Origin: Streptomyces sp. NBC_00464 | GTDB taxonomy: Bacteria; Actinomycetota; Actinomycetes; Streptomycetales; Streptomycetaceae | Direction of reading: 5' to 3' | Assembly: GCF_036013915.1 (NCBI RefSeq) | Contig: NZ_CP107899.1 | Span: 3,782,001 to 3,846,000, forward strand | Length of the DNA: 64,000 nucleotides | In this document: piece after piece, positions 51,276-60,286 of the stretch | Layout: every line of letters begins with the position of its first letter | Position numbering within the stretch: position 1 is the stretch's first letter | Program-made: the position numbers and the translations under genes | Notes under the pieces: model-generated | What the model saw: only the letters and a program-made list of their open reading frames with translations | Databases searched by the model: none | Told to the model about the DNA's origin: nothing

Positions 51276-51782
51276 CTACAACTCCTTGAAGTGGTCGAAC
51301 GGTTCACGGCACGACACACAGCGGCGCAGCGCCTTGCAGGCGGTCGACGAGAACCGGCTCAGAAGCTCCGTGTCGGTCGAGCCGCAGTGCGGGCAGCGCA
51401 CCGACAGGGTGAGGGGCACGGGTCCTGCGGCGGGGGCCGTGGCCGTGTGCGGACGCGGGGGCGCGATGCCGAACTCGGCGAGCTTGCGCCGCCCTTCCGC
51501 GCTGATGTCGTCCGTGGACCAGGCCGGGGAGAGGACGGTGACCACGGAGACCTCGGTCATGCCGTGGTCGTGCAGCACCCGCTCGATGTCCGTGGACATG
51601 GCCTCTATCGCGGGGCAGCCGGTGTAGGTCGGGGTGAGCCGGACCGTGACGCGGCCCGGTGCGAGCACCTCCACGCCCCGGAGCACGCCCAGCTCCGCCA
51701 GGGTCAGTACGGGCAGCTCCGGATCGGGGACGGCGCCCGCCAGGCTGCGCAGCTCCTCCTCCAGGGGCGTCCACGTCACCAT
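51276..51782 (-). CDS. paaD: Phenylacetyl-CoA epoxidase assembly protein PaaD
   Basis: 168 aa from ATG 51782, overlapping the paaC stop by 7 bp. N-terminal MIP18/DUF59-type domain (VPDPELPVLTLAELGVLRGV, then YTGCPAIEAM) and a C-terminal Cys4 zinc ribbon (CPHCGSTDTELL, then CVSC). It helps iron-cluster maturation of PaaE/oxygenase. Confidence 0.95.
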   Translation of the reverse strand: MVTWTPLEEELRSLAGAVPDPELPVLTLAELGVLRGVEVLAPGRVTVRLTPTYTGCPAIEAMSTDIERVLHDHGMTEVSVVTVLSPAWSTDDISAEGRRKLAEFGIAPPRPHTATAPAAGPVPLTLSVRCPHCGSTDTELLSRFSSTACKALRRCVSCREPFDHFKEL

Positions 51783-52477
51783 GACGCCCCCGGGTGGCTG
51801 CGGTGCAGATGCTGCATCTCGGCGACCATCCGGCCGAAGGGCTCCGTGTGGATGCCCTGGCGGCCGGCACCGGCCGTCCAGGCGCCGGACTGCGGTCCGG
51901 CCGGCACGGTCAGCGTGGCCCGTTCCAGCACGGTGGTGATGGAGTCCAGCCAGCGGCTGTGCAGTGCCTGCCAGTCCACGTCCACGCCCTCGACGGGCTG
52001 GAACAGCTCGCCGGTGTAGCGCCACAGGGCGTCCACTCCGCGCTGCATGCGCTCGTGGCTCTCGGCCGTGCCGTCACCCAGGCGCAGGGTCCACTGCTCG
52101 GCGTGGTCCCGGTGGTAGGCGACCTCCTTGACGGCCTTGGCCGCCAGTCCGGCGAACTCGCCGTCACCGGCCGCCAACTGCTCGTACAGGCCGTGCTGGT
52201 GGACCGAGAAGTACAGCTGCCGGGCGATGGTGTGGGCGAAGTCGCCGTTCGGCTGCTCGACCAGCTGGACGTTGCGGAAGGCGCGCTCCTCGCGCAGATA
52301 CGCCAGCTCGTCCTCGTCACCGGTCAGGGAGAGCAGGATCCTGGCCTGGCCCAGCAGGTCCAGGGCGATGTTGGCGAGGGCGAGCTCCTCCTCCAGCACG
52401 GGGGCATGGCCCGCCCACTCCCCCAGCCGGTGCGACAGCACCAGCGCGTCGTCGCCGAGTGCGAGGGCCGCGGTCAC
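51776..52477 (-). CDS. paaC: Phenylacetyl-CoA epoxidase structural subunit PaaC
   Basis: 233 aa, GTG 52477. Ferritin-like helical protein (LALANIALDLLGQARILLSL; DFAHTIARQLYFSVHQHGLY; VKEVAYHRDHAEQWTLRLGD). It pairs with PaaA to form the core of the oxygenase but lacks the full diiron set. Overlaps paaB by 4 bp. Confidence 0.96.
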   Translation of the reverse strand: MTAALALGDDALVLSHRLGEWAGHAPVLEEELALANIALDLLGQARILLSLTGDEDELAYLREERAFRNVQLVEQPNGDFAHTIARQLYFSVHQHGLYEQLAAGDGEFAGLAAKAVKEVAYHRDHAEQWTLRLGDGTAESHERMQRGVDALWRYTGELFQPVEGVDVDWQALHSRWLDSITTVLERATLTVPAGPQSGAWTAGAGRQGIHTEPFGRMVAEMQHLHRSHPGASW

Positions 52478-52764
52478 AGGTGCTTCACCCCGTCCGGGAT
52501 CGCGTAGAAGGTCGGGTGCCGGTAGGGCTTGTCACCCGCCGGTTCGAAGAACGTGTCCTTCTCGTCCGGCGAGGACGCCGTGATCTGGCTGGACGGCACC
52601 ACCCAGAGGGAGACGCCTTCCGAGCGGCGCGTGTACAGATCGCGTGCGTTGCGCAGGGCCATCTCGGCGTCCGGGGCGTGCAGGCTGCCAGCGTGGGTGT
52701 GGGAGAGCCCGCGCCGCGAGCGCACGAACACCTCCCACAGCGGCCAGTCGGTCGAGCTGCTCAT
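52474..52764 (-). CDS. paaB: Phenylacetyl-CoA epoxidase subunit PaaB
   Basis: 96 aa from ATG 52764. Typical Paa[49 protein letters not shown]. Small bridging subunit of the complex. Overlaps paaA by 4 bp. Confidence 0.96.
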   Translation of the reverse strand: MSSSTDWPLWEVFVRSRRGLSHTHAGSLHAPDAEMALRNARDLYTRRSEGVSLWVVPSSQITASSPDEKDTFFEPAGDKPYRHPTFYAIPDGVKHL

Positions 52765-53765
52765 GCTGTCGCCTCCCCGTTTCGTACATCCGTGTGCTTC
52801 TGTGCGTACGCGGCGGCTGCGTCCCGGACCCAGGCGCCTTCCTCGTGTGCCCGGCGGCGCTGGGTGAGGCGCTGTTCGTTGCACGGCCCGTTGCCCTTCA
52901 GGACCTCCTGGAACTCCGTCCAGTCGATCGCCCCGAAATCGTGCTGACCGCGGTCCTCGTTCCACCGGAGGTCCGGGTCGGGGAGGGTGAGGCCCAGGAC
53001 CTCGGCCTGTGGCACGCAGATGTCCACGAAGCGCTGCCGCAGCTCGTCGTTGGAATGCCGCTTGATCTTCCAGGTCATCGACTGCGCCGAATGCGACGAG
53101 GCGTCGTCCGGCGGGCCGAACATCATCAGGGACGGCCACCACCACCGGTTCACGGCGTCCTGGGCCATCTCGTGCTGCGCCGGTGTCCCGTGCCCCAGGG
53201 CGAGCAGGAGCTCGTAGCCCTGGCGCTGGTGGAAGGACTCCTCCTTGCAGATGCGGACCATGGCCCGGGCGTAGGGGCCGTAGGAGCAGCGGCAGAGAGG
53301 GACCTGGTTGGTGATCGCGGCCCCGTCCACGAGCCAGCCGATGGCGCCGACGTCCGCCCAGGTCAGGGTCGGGTAGTTGAAGATCGATGAATACCGCTGG
53401 CGGCCCGCGTGCAGTTTGTCGAGCAGCTCCTCGCGGCTCGTGCCGAGGGTCTCCGCCGCGCTGTACAGATACAGCCCGTGCCCCGCTTCGTCCTGCACCT
53501 TGGCCATCAGGATGGCTTTGCGGCGCAGCGAGGGGGCGCGGGTGATCCAGTTGGCCTCCGGCTGCATGCCGATGATCTCGGAGTGGGCGTGCTGGGCCAT
53601 TTGCCTGACCAGCGAGGCGCGGTAGGCATCGGGCATCCAGTCGCGGGGCTCGATGCGCTCATCGGCCGCCACTGCGGCGTCGAAGGCCGCCTCCAGGGCC
53701 CCGTCCGCCCCATCGGTACTGCCTGTTGTCGCCTGCGCTGTCTGGCCCGCAGTCACTGCCGCCAT
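52761..53765 (-). CDS. paaA: Phenylacetyl-CoA 1,2-epoxidase catalytic subunit PaaA
   Basis: 334 aa. Diiron carboxylate ligands in helices: [20 protein letters not shown] (ExxH) and [20 protein letters not shown] (ExxxH). With PaaB-E it epoxidises phenylacetyl-CoA, the key step of aerobic phenylacetate breakdown. First gene of the operon; a TetR operator lies 14 bp upstream. Confidence 0.97.
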   Translation of the reverse strand: MAAVTAGQTAQATTGSTDGADGALEAAFDAAVAADERIEPRDWMPDAYRASLVRQMAQHAHSEIIGMQPEANWITRAPSLRRKAILMAKVQDEAGHGLYLYSAAETLGTSREELLDKLHAGRQRYSSIFNYPTLTWADVGAIGWLVDGAAITNQVPLCRCSYGPYARAMVRICKEESFHQRQGYELLLALGHGTPAQHEMAQDAVNRWWWPSLMMFGPPDDASSHSAQSMTWKIKRHSNDELRQRFVDICVPQAEVLGLTLPDPDLRWNEDRGQHDFGAIDWTEFQEVLKGNGPCNEQRLTQRRRAHEEGAWVRDAAAAYAQKHTDVRNGEATA

Positions 53766-53778
53766 CCCGGACTCCCTA

Positions 53779-53796
53779 CCGACCGATCGTTCGGTT
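53779..53796. promoter_or_regulatory. TetR (PaaR-type) operator before paaA
   Basis: On the minus strand aaccgaacgatcggtcgg, identical over 18 bp to the site before paaN (58794-58811). Its position just upstream of the paaA start suggests repression of the paaABCDE operon. A DnaA-box-like tgtggataa follows at 53841-53849. Confidence 0.85.
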
Positions 53797-53879
53797 CAAT
53801 GTCTTCAATGGTGAGTCTGCGGCCCGTAGGGTGTCAACCCTGTGGATAACTGACCGGGATCGACGGGGATCGGGGCGGG

Positions 53880-54779
53880 ATGAATTCGTACGACGACAAG
53901 GGCGTCGGCGAGGGCGTCGGTGGGGGTGTCGGCGGGGGCGTCAGCGGTGAGCCTGAGGCCGTGGCCGGTCCTGTGGCCGGGAACGGTCCCGAGGCGCGGA
54001 CCGTTCCCGAGCCCCGTACCGATCCGGGTCCGCGTACCGATCCGGGCCCTCGTGCCGATCCGGGCCCCCTCGCCGATCCGGGCCCTCGTGTCGATGCCGG
54101 CCCTCTCACCCGGGCCGAGCCGCGCGTCGGAATGGCCGGGCTCTCGCTTCCGTACCAGGTCGTCGCCGCTGTGGCGCTGTCGGTGATCGGGCTGATCGCC
54201 TGTATCCAGCTCGCCATGGTGTTCCTGCACGTCGCCCCGTCCAACACGCTGACCAAACAGCACGGCGAGGCCGTCGACCAATGGATCTACCCCGAGTTCG
54301 AGCAGAACTGGAAGCTCTTCGCCCCCAACCCTCTGCAGCAGAACATCGCCGTACATGTGCGCGCCGAGATATCCGGCCCCGACAAGAGGCGGACCACCCC
54401 CTGGATGAGCCTCTCCGGCGAGGACGGCAAGGCGATACGCGGCAATCTGCTGCCCAGCCACGTCCAGCAGAACCAACTCCGCCGGGGCTGGGACTTCTAC
54501 CTCGGCTCGCACGACAGCCAGAACCGGGCCAACGGCCTGCGCGGCAGGCTTTCCGAGCAGTACATCCGGCGCATCGTGATGCTGCGCCTCAGTGAGCACG
54601 ACTACGGCGGCGACGTCCTGAGGATCCAGATCCGGTCCGAGGTCCGGTCGGTCGCGGCCCCCGCGTGGAGCGACGAGAAGATCAGCACCAAGCCGTCCTA
54701 CCGGGTACTGCCCTGGTGGACCGTCACCGCGGCCGACCTGCCCAAGGGCTCGGCCGACTCCGAGGAGGCGGACCAGTGA
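53880..54779 (+). CDS. DUF5819-like membrane protein
   Basis: 299 aa. A Gly/Val- then DPGPR-repeat-rich N-terminus (1-80, disordered), one TM helix (VVAAVALSVIGLIACIQLAM), then an extracytoplasmic domain (EFEQNWKLFAPNPLQQNIAV; SEQYIRRIVMLRL). Proteins of this kind (I recall DUF5819) regularly precede HTTM genes. Possibly a partner of the HTTM enzyme. The ending overlaps the next GTG. Confidence 0.75.
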   Translation: MNSYDDKGVGEGVGGGVGGGVSGEPEAVAGPVAGNGPEARTVPEPRTDPGPRTDPGPRADPGPLADPGPRVDAGPLTRAEPRVGMAGLSLPYQVVAAVALSVIGLIACIQLAMVFLHVAPSNTLTKQHGEAVDQWIYPEFEQNWKLFAPNPLQQNIAVHVRAEISGPDKRRTTPWMSLSGEDGKAIRGNLLPSHVQQNQLRRGWDFYLGSHDSQNRANGLRGRLSEQYIRRIVMLRLSEHDYGGDVLRIQIRSEVRSVAAPAWSDEKISTKPSYRVLPWWTVTAADLPKGSADSEEADQ

Positions 54780-56035
54780 GTACAGCCGGCTTCGACCGCA
54801 CGTTCGCCCGCGGTATCCAGCGCATCACGGCCGCGTCCCTGGGGCCGTACCAGAGCGCTGTCATCCGGATCGGCTTCTCTGCCACGTACCTCCTGTTCCT
54901 GCTGCGCGAGATTCCGCACCGGCAGGAGATGTACGGTCCCGATGCCCCGTGGCGCTGGGACATGGCGCAGCAGCTCATCTCCGGCAATCAGGCCTTCACC
55001 ACGCTGATGTGGTCGGACAGCACTGTCTGGTTCGAGATCGTGTACGCGCTGGCGCTGGTCGCCTCCGCGCTGCTGATGGTGGGCTGGCACACCCGGGCCA
55101 TGTCCGTGCTGTTCATGGTCGGCGTGCTCTCCCTGCAGAACCGCAGCATCTTCATGGGCGACGGCGGCGACAACGTCATCCATCTCATGGCGATCTACCT
55201 GGTGCTGACCCGGTGCGGACAGGTCTGGTCCCTGGATGCCCGCCGTGCGCGGCGTACGGAGGATGCGGACCCTCGCGCGGGCGGCGTGGCCGGTCCGCTG
55301 CTGTGGGTGGCCTTCGGCGCGGGCCTGTGCGGGGCCACGGTGACGGGGAACCTGGGCGGGACCGCCTGGCTGCCGGTCTTCTTCTGGATTCTGTGGATCG
55401 GCCACGGCGTCTGGTGGGCCGTGAACCGGTACGCGCCGCACAGCGAGCCGCGCACTCTGCTCGACGTCGTCGCCAACCTCGCTCACAACGCCACGCTCGT
55501 CGTGATCATGGCCGAGGTCTGTCTGATCTACGCGACCGCGGGCTGGTACAAGATCCAGGGTTCGCGCTGGCAGGACGGCACCGCGCTGTACTACCCGCTC
55601 AATCTCGACTACTTCACGCCCTGGCCCGGCCTCTCGGAGCTTCTCGCGTCGAACGGTCTGATGGTGATGGTGCTGACGTACGCCACGGTCGCCGTGCAGG
55701 TCGCCTTCCCGTTCACCCTGTTCAACCGGCGCGTCAAGAACGTGCTGCTCGTCGCGATGATCTGCGAGCACCTCGGTATCGCCCTGCTGCTGGGGCTTCC
55801 CTTCTTCTCGATGGCCATGATTGCCGCGGACGCCGTCTTCCTGCCGACCGTCTTTCTGGTGTGGCTCGGAGGGAAGGCGGTCCTCGGGCGGGATCTGCTG
55901 TTCCGGCGGCGCGGCGAGGTGCCGGGGCCGCGGGGCGGTGCGGGTGAGGGCGCCGGTGCCGGGGTCGGTGTCGGCGCCGAGGACCGGGAGGCAGGGCAGC
56001 ACCGCGAGGGCGGGGGCCATACGCTCGTCGGGTGA
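54776..56035 (+). CDS. HTTM-domain membrane protein (vitamin K-dependent carboxylase-like)
   Basis: 419 aa, GTG 54776 (4-bp overlap). Multiple TM helices; HTTM features VIRIGFSATYLLFLL, SLQNRSIFMGDGGDNVIHLM, IYATAGWYKIQGSRWQDGTA, YYPLNLDYFTPWP. Related to gamma-glutamyl carboxylase; bacterial members have unknown substrates. Gly/Glu-rich C-terminal tail. Operon with the DUF5819-like protein upstream and TrmH-like protein downstream. Confidence 0.88.
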   Translation: MSTAGFDRTFARGIQRITAASLGPYQSAVIRIGFSATYLLFLLREIPHRQEMYGPDAPWRWDMAQQLISGNQAFTTLMWSDSTVWFEIVYALALVASALLMVGWHTRAMSVLFMVGVLSLQNRSIFMGDGGDNVIHLMAIYLVLTRCGQVWSLDARRARRTEDADPRAGGVAGPLLWVAFGAGLCGATVTGNLGGTAWLPVFFWILWIGHGVWWAVNRYAPHSEPRTLLDVVANLAHNATLVVIMAEVCLIYATAGWYKIQGSRWQDGTALYYPLNLDYFTPWPGLSELLASNGLMVMVLTYATVAVQVAFPFTLFNRRVKNVLLVAMICEHLGIALLLGLPFFSMAMIAADAVFLPTVFLVWLGGKAVLGRDLLFRRRGEVPGPRGGAGEGAGAGVGVGAEDREAGQHREGGGHTLVG

Positions 56036-56778
56036 GCAGCGAGACAGGCAGTACAGGCAGTACAGGCAGCACCGGTGGTGCGGGCGGGGCGGCCGAACCG
56101 TCCGTGGAGTCGGCGACGGGCGAGCCGGCGCAGTACGACGACGGGTTCGGGACGGAGATCGGCGTCGGTCCGCATCCACTGCCCTGGCCCGTGGGCGAGC
56201 GGTACGACCCCGAGCTGCTCGCCCACGGCGACCGGCGCAACGTGGGTGATGCGTACCGCTACTGGACCCGGGAGGCGATCGTCGCCGATCTCGATCTGCG
56301 GCGGCACGACTTTCATGTGGCGGTCGAGAACTGGGGCCACGACTTCAATATCGGTTCGGTGGTGCGCACCGCGAACGCCTTCCTTGCCAAGGAGATCCAC
56401 ATCGTGGGGCGGCGGCGGTGGAACCGTCGTGGTGCGATGGTCACCGACCGCTACCAGCATGTTCGTCACCACCCGGACACCGCCGATCTGACCGCCTGGG
56501 CGGCGGCCGAAGGGCTGCCGATCATCGGCATCGACAATCTGCCGGGCGCGGTGCCGCTGGAGCGGACCGTGCTGCCGCGGCGGTGTGTGCTGCTGTTCGG
56601 GCAGGAGGGTCCGGGGCTGACCGAGGAGGCCCGCAAGCACGCCTCGATGGTGTGCTCGATCGCGCAGTTCGGGTCGACGCGGTCGATCAATGCGGGGGCT
56701 GCGGCGGCGATTGCGATGCATGCGTGGGTGCAGCGGTACGCGGATATTCCGGGCAGCGGTAGCGGGGCCGGGGCGTAG
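56032..56778 (+). CDS. TrmH/SpoU-family RNA 2'-O-methyltransferase
   Basis: 248 aa, GTG 56032. A repeat-encoded Gly/Ser/Thr N-terminus (SSETGSTGSTGSTGG), then the SPOUT knot: motif 1 NIGSVVRTANAF, motif 2 LLFGQEGPGL, motif 3 STRSINAGAAAAIAMHAW. It methylates a ribose in tRNA or rRNA using SAM; the target is not deducible. Third gene of the operon. Confidence 0.93.
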   Translation: MSSETGSTGSTGSTGGAGGAAEPSVESATGEPAQYDDGFGTEIGVGPHPLPWPVGERYDPELLAHGDRRNVGDAYRYWTREAIVADLDLRRHDFHVAVENWGHDFNIGSVVRTANAFLAKEIHIVGRRRWNRRGAMVTDRYQHVRHHPDTADLTAWAAAEGLPIIGIDNLPGAVPLERTVLPRRCVLLFGQEGPGLTEEARKHASMVCSIAQFGSTRSINAGAAAAIAMHAWVQRYADIPGSGSGAGA

Positions 56779-56841
56779 GCAGGGCGGTGGGGTGGGGTGC
56801 GCCTGCGGCGGGCCTGTTCCCCTACCCGCCCCTTCCCGTAA

Positions 56842-56942
56842 CCGGGGCTCCGCCCCGGACCCCGCTCCTCAAACGCCGGAGGGGCTGGAAGGGGTCCGGG
56901 TAGGGCTGGAGGCGGCCCGGGTGGGCTGGAGGCGGCCCGGGT
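56842..56942. repeat. REP-like hairpin and 20-bp tandem repeat
   Basis: The hairpin CCGGGGC-tcc-GCCCCGG (56842-56858) followed by ccccgctcctcaaacgccgg matches an intergenic repeat family I know from Streptomyces genomes. A 20-bp unit gggctggaggcggcccgggt repeats twice (56903-56942). The 261-bp gap 56779-57039 has no gene. Confidence 0.6.
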
Positions 56943-57039
56943 GGGCCCGGAAGCGGGCCTGAGGGGCTTGGAGGGGGCCCGGAGGAGCTGGAACAGCGCC
57001 CGGTGGGCCGGGAGCCGGCTCACCGGGCGTGAGTGGGGT

Positions 57040-58740
57040 TCAGCGCTGGCGGCGGACTTCCAGGGTGCGGAAGCGGTTGGACACGAACGCGCCGTCGCAC
57101 AGCGCCGCGTTTGCCGCGGGGTTTCCTCCCGAGCCGTGGAAATCGGAGAACGCCGCCGTCTGGTTGACGTACACGCCGCCGGTCAGATTCAGGGAGAGCT
57201 GGGCCGACTCGTCCAGGCAGACGTCCTCCACCGCGCGCTCCACGTCCGGTGAGGTGGTGTACGCGCCGACCGTCATCGCTCCCTTGTCGCGGATGGTGCG
57301 GCGCAGGAGTTCCAGCGCGTCCGCCGTCGAATCGACCGCGACCGCGAACGAGACCGGGCCGAAGCACTCCGACAGGTAGGGCGACTCGTCGTCCGGCTTG
57401 CTGCCGTCGAGTTTGACGATCAGCGGTGTACGGACGACTGCTTCGGGGAAGTCCGGGTTGGCCACTTCCCGCGAGGGCAGAGCGACTTCGCCCAGCTGTG
57501 CGGCCGCCTCCAGGCGGGCCTTCACCGCTGGGTTGACCAGGGCGCCCAACAGGCCGTTCGCCCGGGCGTCGTCGCCCAGGAGTCCGGTGACGGCGGCGGC
57601 GATGTCGGTGACCACGTCGTCGTACGACTTGTCGCCGACGTCTGTGGTGATGCCGTCCCGGGGGATCAGGAGGTTCTGCGGGGTGGTGCACATCTGGCCG
57701 CTGTAGAGGGAGAGCGAGAACGCCAGGTTGGACAGCATGCCGCGGTAGTCGTCCGTGGCGTCGAGGACGATCGTGTTGACCCCGGCCTTCTCCGTGTACA
57801 CCTGCGCCTGACGGGCGTTGGCCTCCAGCCAGTCACCGAATTCGGTGGAGCCGGTGTAGTCGATGATCCTGATCTCCGGGCGGACCGCCAGCGTCTTGGC
57901 GATGCCCTCGCCCGGCCGCTCGGCGGCCAGCGCGACCAGGTTGGGGTCGAAGCCCGCGTCGGCGAGCACCTCGCGCGCCAGCTGAACGGTGAGGGCCAGC
58001 GGGAGCACCGCCCTGGGGTGCGGCTTGACCAGGACCGGATTGCCGGTGGCGAGGGAGGCGAAGAGGCCCGGGTAGCCGTTCCACGTGGGGAAGGTGTTGC
58101 AGCCGATCAGCAGCGAGATGCCGCGTCCGGCCGCGGTGAACGTCTTGTGCAGGTCGAGCGGGTCGCGCTTGCCCTGCGGCTTGGACCAGTCGGCGCTCCG
58201 GGGCGCGCGCATCTGCTCCTCGTACGCATACGCCACCGCCTCCAGACCGCGGTCCTGGGCGTGTGGGCCACCGGCCTGGAACGCCATCATGAAGGCCTGC
58301 CCGCTGGTGTGCATCACCGCGTGGCCGAACTCATGGGTGCGGGCGCTGATCCGGGCCAGGATCTCCAGGCAGACCAGGGCCCTGGTCTCCGGTCCTGCCT
58401 CGCGCCAGGCGGGGATGCCCGCGCGCATCGCGGGGAGCAGCGCGTCGAGGTCGGCGTGCGGATACTCGACGGCCAGCTCCGGGCCGTACGGAGAGACCTC
58501 GCCGCCCGTCCACCCGTCGGTCCCGGGCTGGCCCAGGTCGAGACGGGTGTGCAGCACGGCGTCGAAGGCGGCCTTGCCCTCGGCGGCGCCCAGGCTGCCG
58601 GGCGCGCCGCCCTCGCCGTACGCCTTCGGGTGCTCGGGATGCGGCGACCAGTAGGCACGCGTACGGATCGCGTCGAGGGCCCGGTCGAGCGTGGGGCGGT
58701 GCTTCTCGGACAGCAGGTGCGGGGAGAGCTCGGCGGCCAT
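57040..58740 (-). CDS. paaN: Phenylacetate degradation protein PaaN (aldehyde dehydrogenase type)
   Basis: 566 aa from ATG 58740. ALDH fold: NTFPTWNGYPGLFASLATGN, KPHPRAVLP, DYTGSTEFGDWLEANA, catalytic Cys in SLYSGQMCTTPQNLLIPRDG, ECFGPVSFAVAV. No MaoC domain, so it is the PaaN type rather than full PaaZ. It oxidises the ring-opened semialdehyde in phenylacetate catabolism. Divergent from the TetR gene with a shared operator. Confidence 0.92.
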   Translation of the reverse strand: MAAELSPHLLSEKHRPTLDRALDAIRTRAYWSPHPEHPKAYGEGGAPGSLGAAEGKAAFDAVLHTRLDLGQPGTDGWTGGEVSPYGPELAVEYPHADLDALLPAMRAGIPAWREAGPETRALVCLEILARISARTHEFGHAVMHTSGQAFMMAFQAGGPHAQDRGLEAVAYAYEEQMRAPRSADWSKPQGKRDPLDLHKTFTAAGRGISLLIGCNTFPTWNGYPGLFASLATGNPVLVKPHPRAVLPLALTVQLAREVLADAGFDPNLVALAAERPGEGIAKTLAVRPEIRIIDYTGSTEFGDWLEANARQAQVYTEKAGVNTIVLDATDDYRGMLSNLAFSLSLYSGQMCTTPQNLLIPRDGITTDVGDKSYDDVVTDIAAAVTGLLGDDARANGLLGALVNPAVKARLEAAAQLGEVALPSREVANPDFPEAVVRTPLIVKLDGSKPDDESPYLSECFGPVSFAVAVDSTADALELLRRTIRDKGAMTVGAYTTSPDVERAVEDVCLDESAQLSLNLTGGVYVNQTAAFSDFHGSGGNPAANAALCDGAFVSNRFRTLEVRRQR

Positions 58741-58793
58741 GACGGACCAACTCCTCATCGAGCTGGGCAGGGACGGGCGGACAGAGTTAGAGT

Positions 58794-58811
58794 AACCGAA
58801 CGATCGGTCGG
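58794..58811. promoter_or_regulatory. TetR (PaaR-type) operator between paaN and tetR
   Basis: aaccgaacgatcggtcgg, same 18-mer as at paaA. Located in the divergent promoter region of paaN and the TetR gene, allowing repression and autoregulation. A DnaA-box-like tgtggacaa is at 58833-58841. Confidence 0.88.
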
Positions 58812-58892
58812 GACAAGAGGGCCTGCGAAACCTGTGGACAAGACCGCCCCCCATTTGCCGGTCGGTCCCACTCGTAGGGGAGGATCGCGGGC

Positions 58893-59486
58893 ATGACCAC
58901 GGCCAAGCGGGACACGTACACCCCGGAGACTCTGCTCACCGTCGCCGTCCGTGTCTTCAACGAGCGCGGCTACGACGGCACGTCGATGGAGCACCTGTCG
59001 AAGGCGGCGGGCATCTCCAAGTCGTCCATCTACCACCATGTCGCCGGCAAGGAAGAGCTGCTGCGGCGTGCGGTCAGCCGGGCGCTGGACGGGCTCTTCG
59101 GCATCCTCGACGAGTCCGGCGCGACGCGGGGCCGTGCGGTCGAGCGCGTCGAGTACGTCACGCGTCGCACCGTCGAGGTGCTGATAGCCGAACTGCCCTA
59201 TGTCACGCTGCTGCTGCGGGTGCGGGGCAACACGAAGACCGAACGCTGGGCCCTGGAGCGGCGGCGCGAGTTCGACCAGCGTGTGGCCGATCTGCTCAAG
59301 GCGGCGGTCGCGGACGGTGATCTCCGCTCCGACGTGGACATACGGCTGGCGACGCGGCTGTTGTTCGGGATGGTCAATTCGCTGGTGGAGTGGTTCCGGC
59401 CGTTGTCGGACGGCGGCGCGGAGGGGGAGCGGCTCGCCGACACCGTCGTACAGCTGGCTTTCGAAGGCATGAAGTCCAGCCGCTGA
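58893..59486 (+). CDS. TetR-family regulator of phenylacetate genes (PaaR-like)
   Basis: 197 aa, ATG 58893 with GGGGAGG. TetR HTH: LTVAVRVFNERGYDGTSMEH and AAGISKSSIYHHVAGKEELL at about residues 15-60; C-terminal ligand domain (LLFGMVNSLVEWFRPLS). Adjacent to paaN and the 18-bp operator repeated at paaA; phenylacetyl-CoA is the expected inducer by analogy to PaaR. Confidence 0.92.
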   Translation: MTTAKRDTYTPETLLTVAVRVFNERGYDGTSMEHLSKAAGISKSSIYHHVAGKEELLRRAVSRALDGLFGILDESGATRGRAVERVEYVTRRTVEVLIAELPYVTLLLRVRGNTKTERWALERRREFDQRVADLLKAAVADGDLRSDVDIRLATRLLFGMVNSLVEWFRPLSDGGAEGERLADTVVQLAFEGMKSSR

Positions 59487-59516
59487 GCCGTCGCCCTGTG
59501 GGCGGGGTGTCCCGGC

Positions 59517-60038
59517 TCAGGTGAGTTCCGTGGGCCGGTCGGAGCCCGGGGTCAGGTCCGTCTCCTCGAACACGAGCAGTGTGTGGGTGGAGAGCACCTC
59601 CGGAATGGCCTGGATCCTGGTCAGGACCAGCTCGCGCAGCGACCGGTTGTCCGGGGTGTGCACCAGCAGCAGGACGTCGAAATCGCCGCCGACCAGTGCG
59701 ATGTGCGTGGCTCCGGGCAGGGCCTGGAGCTGTTCCCGCACGGTGCGCCAGGAGTTCTGGACGATCTTGAGCGTGATGTACGCGGAGGCTCCCTGCCCCG
59801 CCCGCTCATGGTTCACCCGCGCGGTGAAGCCGCGGATCACGCCGTCGTCGATGAGCCGGTTGATCCGGGCGTACGCGTTGGCCCGCGATACGTGGACGCG
59901 GTCGGCCACCGACCGTATCGAGGCGCGGCCGTCCGTCTGGAGCAGTCGGAGGATGGCGTCGTCGATGGCGTCGAGCGGGCGTGCCGGGGGGATCCGGCCG
60001 GGCTCCTCGCCCCCGTCGGCCATTTGTTCAGCTGCCAT
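59517..60038 (-). CDS. Lrp/AsnC-family regulator (BkdR-like)
   Basis: 173 aa from ATG 60038. HTH (DAIDDAILRLLQTDGRASIR, then VADRVHVSRANAYARINRLI) and a RAM ligand domain (LPGATHIALVGGDFDVLLLV; VLTRIQAIPEVLSTHTLLVF). Divergent from the E1/E2 genes, as bkdR is from bkd genes in S. coelicolor. Probably activates or represses them in response to a branched-chain amino acid. Confidence 0.92.
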   Translation of the reverse strand: MAAEQMADGGEEPGRIPPARPLDAIDDAILRLLQTDGRASIRSVADRVHVSRANAYARINRLIDDGVIRGFTARVNHERAGQGASAYITLKIVQNSWRTVREQLQALPGATHIALVGGDFDVLLLVHTPDNRSLRELVLTRIQAIPEVLSTHTLLVFEETDLTPGSDRPTELT

Positions 60039-60139
60039 GTTCCCGTGCCTCCCCGTCCTGGACGACCTGTGCCCATCCCAGGCTGTGGAGAACCGTTTGT
60101 CCACAGGCTGGCGGTGCCTGTAGCCAAAATGCGCTCGCG

Positions 60140-60156
60140 ACCGAACAATCGGTAGG
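60140..60156. promoter_or_regulatory. Third PaaR-like site, before the 2-oxoacid dehydrogenase operon
   Basis: accgaacaatcggtagg matches the paa operators at 15 of 17 positions. It lies in the divergent Lrp/E1-alpha region. Confidence 0.7.
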
Positions 60157-60193
60157 TGAGGCGCACCACATTCGTGCCTCGCACGGCTTTCGA

Positions 60194-60243
60194 TATTTCG
60201 ACATATTTCGACACCCCTCGGTATCGGGACACCCCCGATACCG
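60194..60243. promoter_or_regulatory. AT-rich tandem and inverted repeats before E1-alpha
   Basis: Tandem tatttcgaca / tatttcgaca (from 60194) followed by the inverted repeat cggtatcggg-acacc-cccgataccg (60219-60228 / 60234-60243), 44 bp before the E1-alpha start. Likely Lrp-type binding region. Confidence 0.6.
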
Positions 60244-60286
60244 CCAGATGCCGCTCGATACCCCTCGACGCCAGGAGGTGCTTGTC

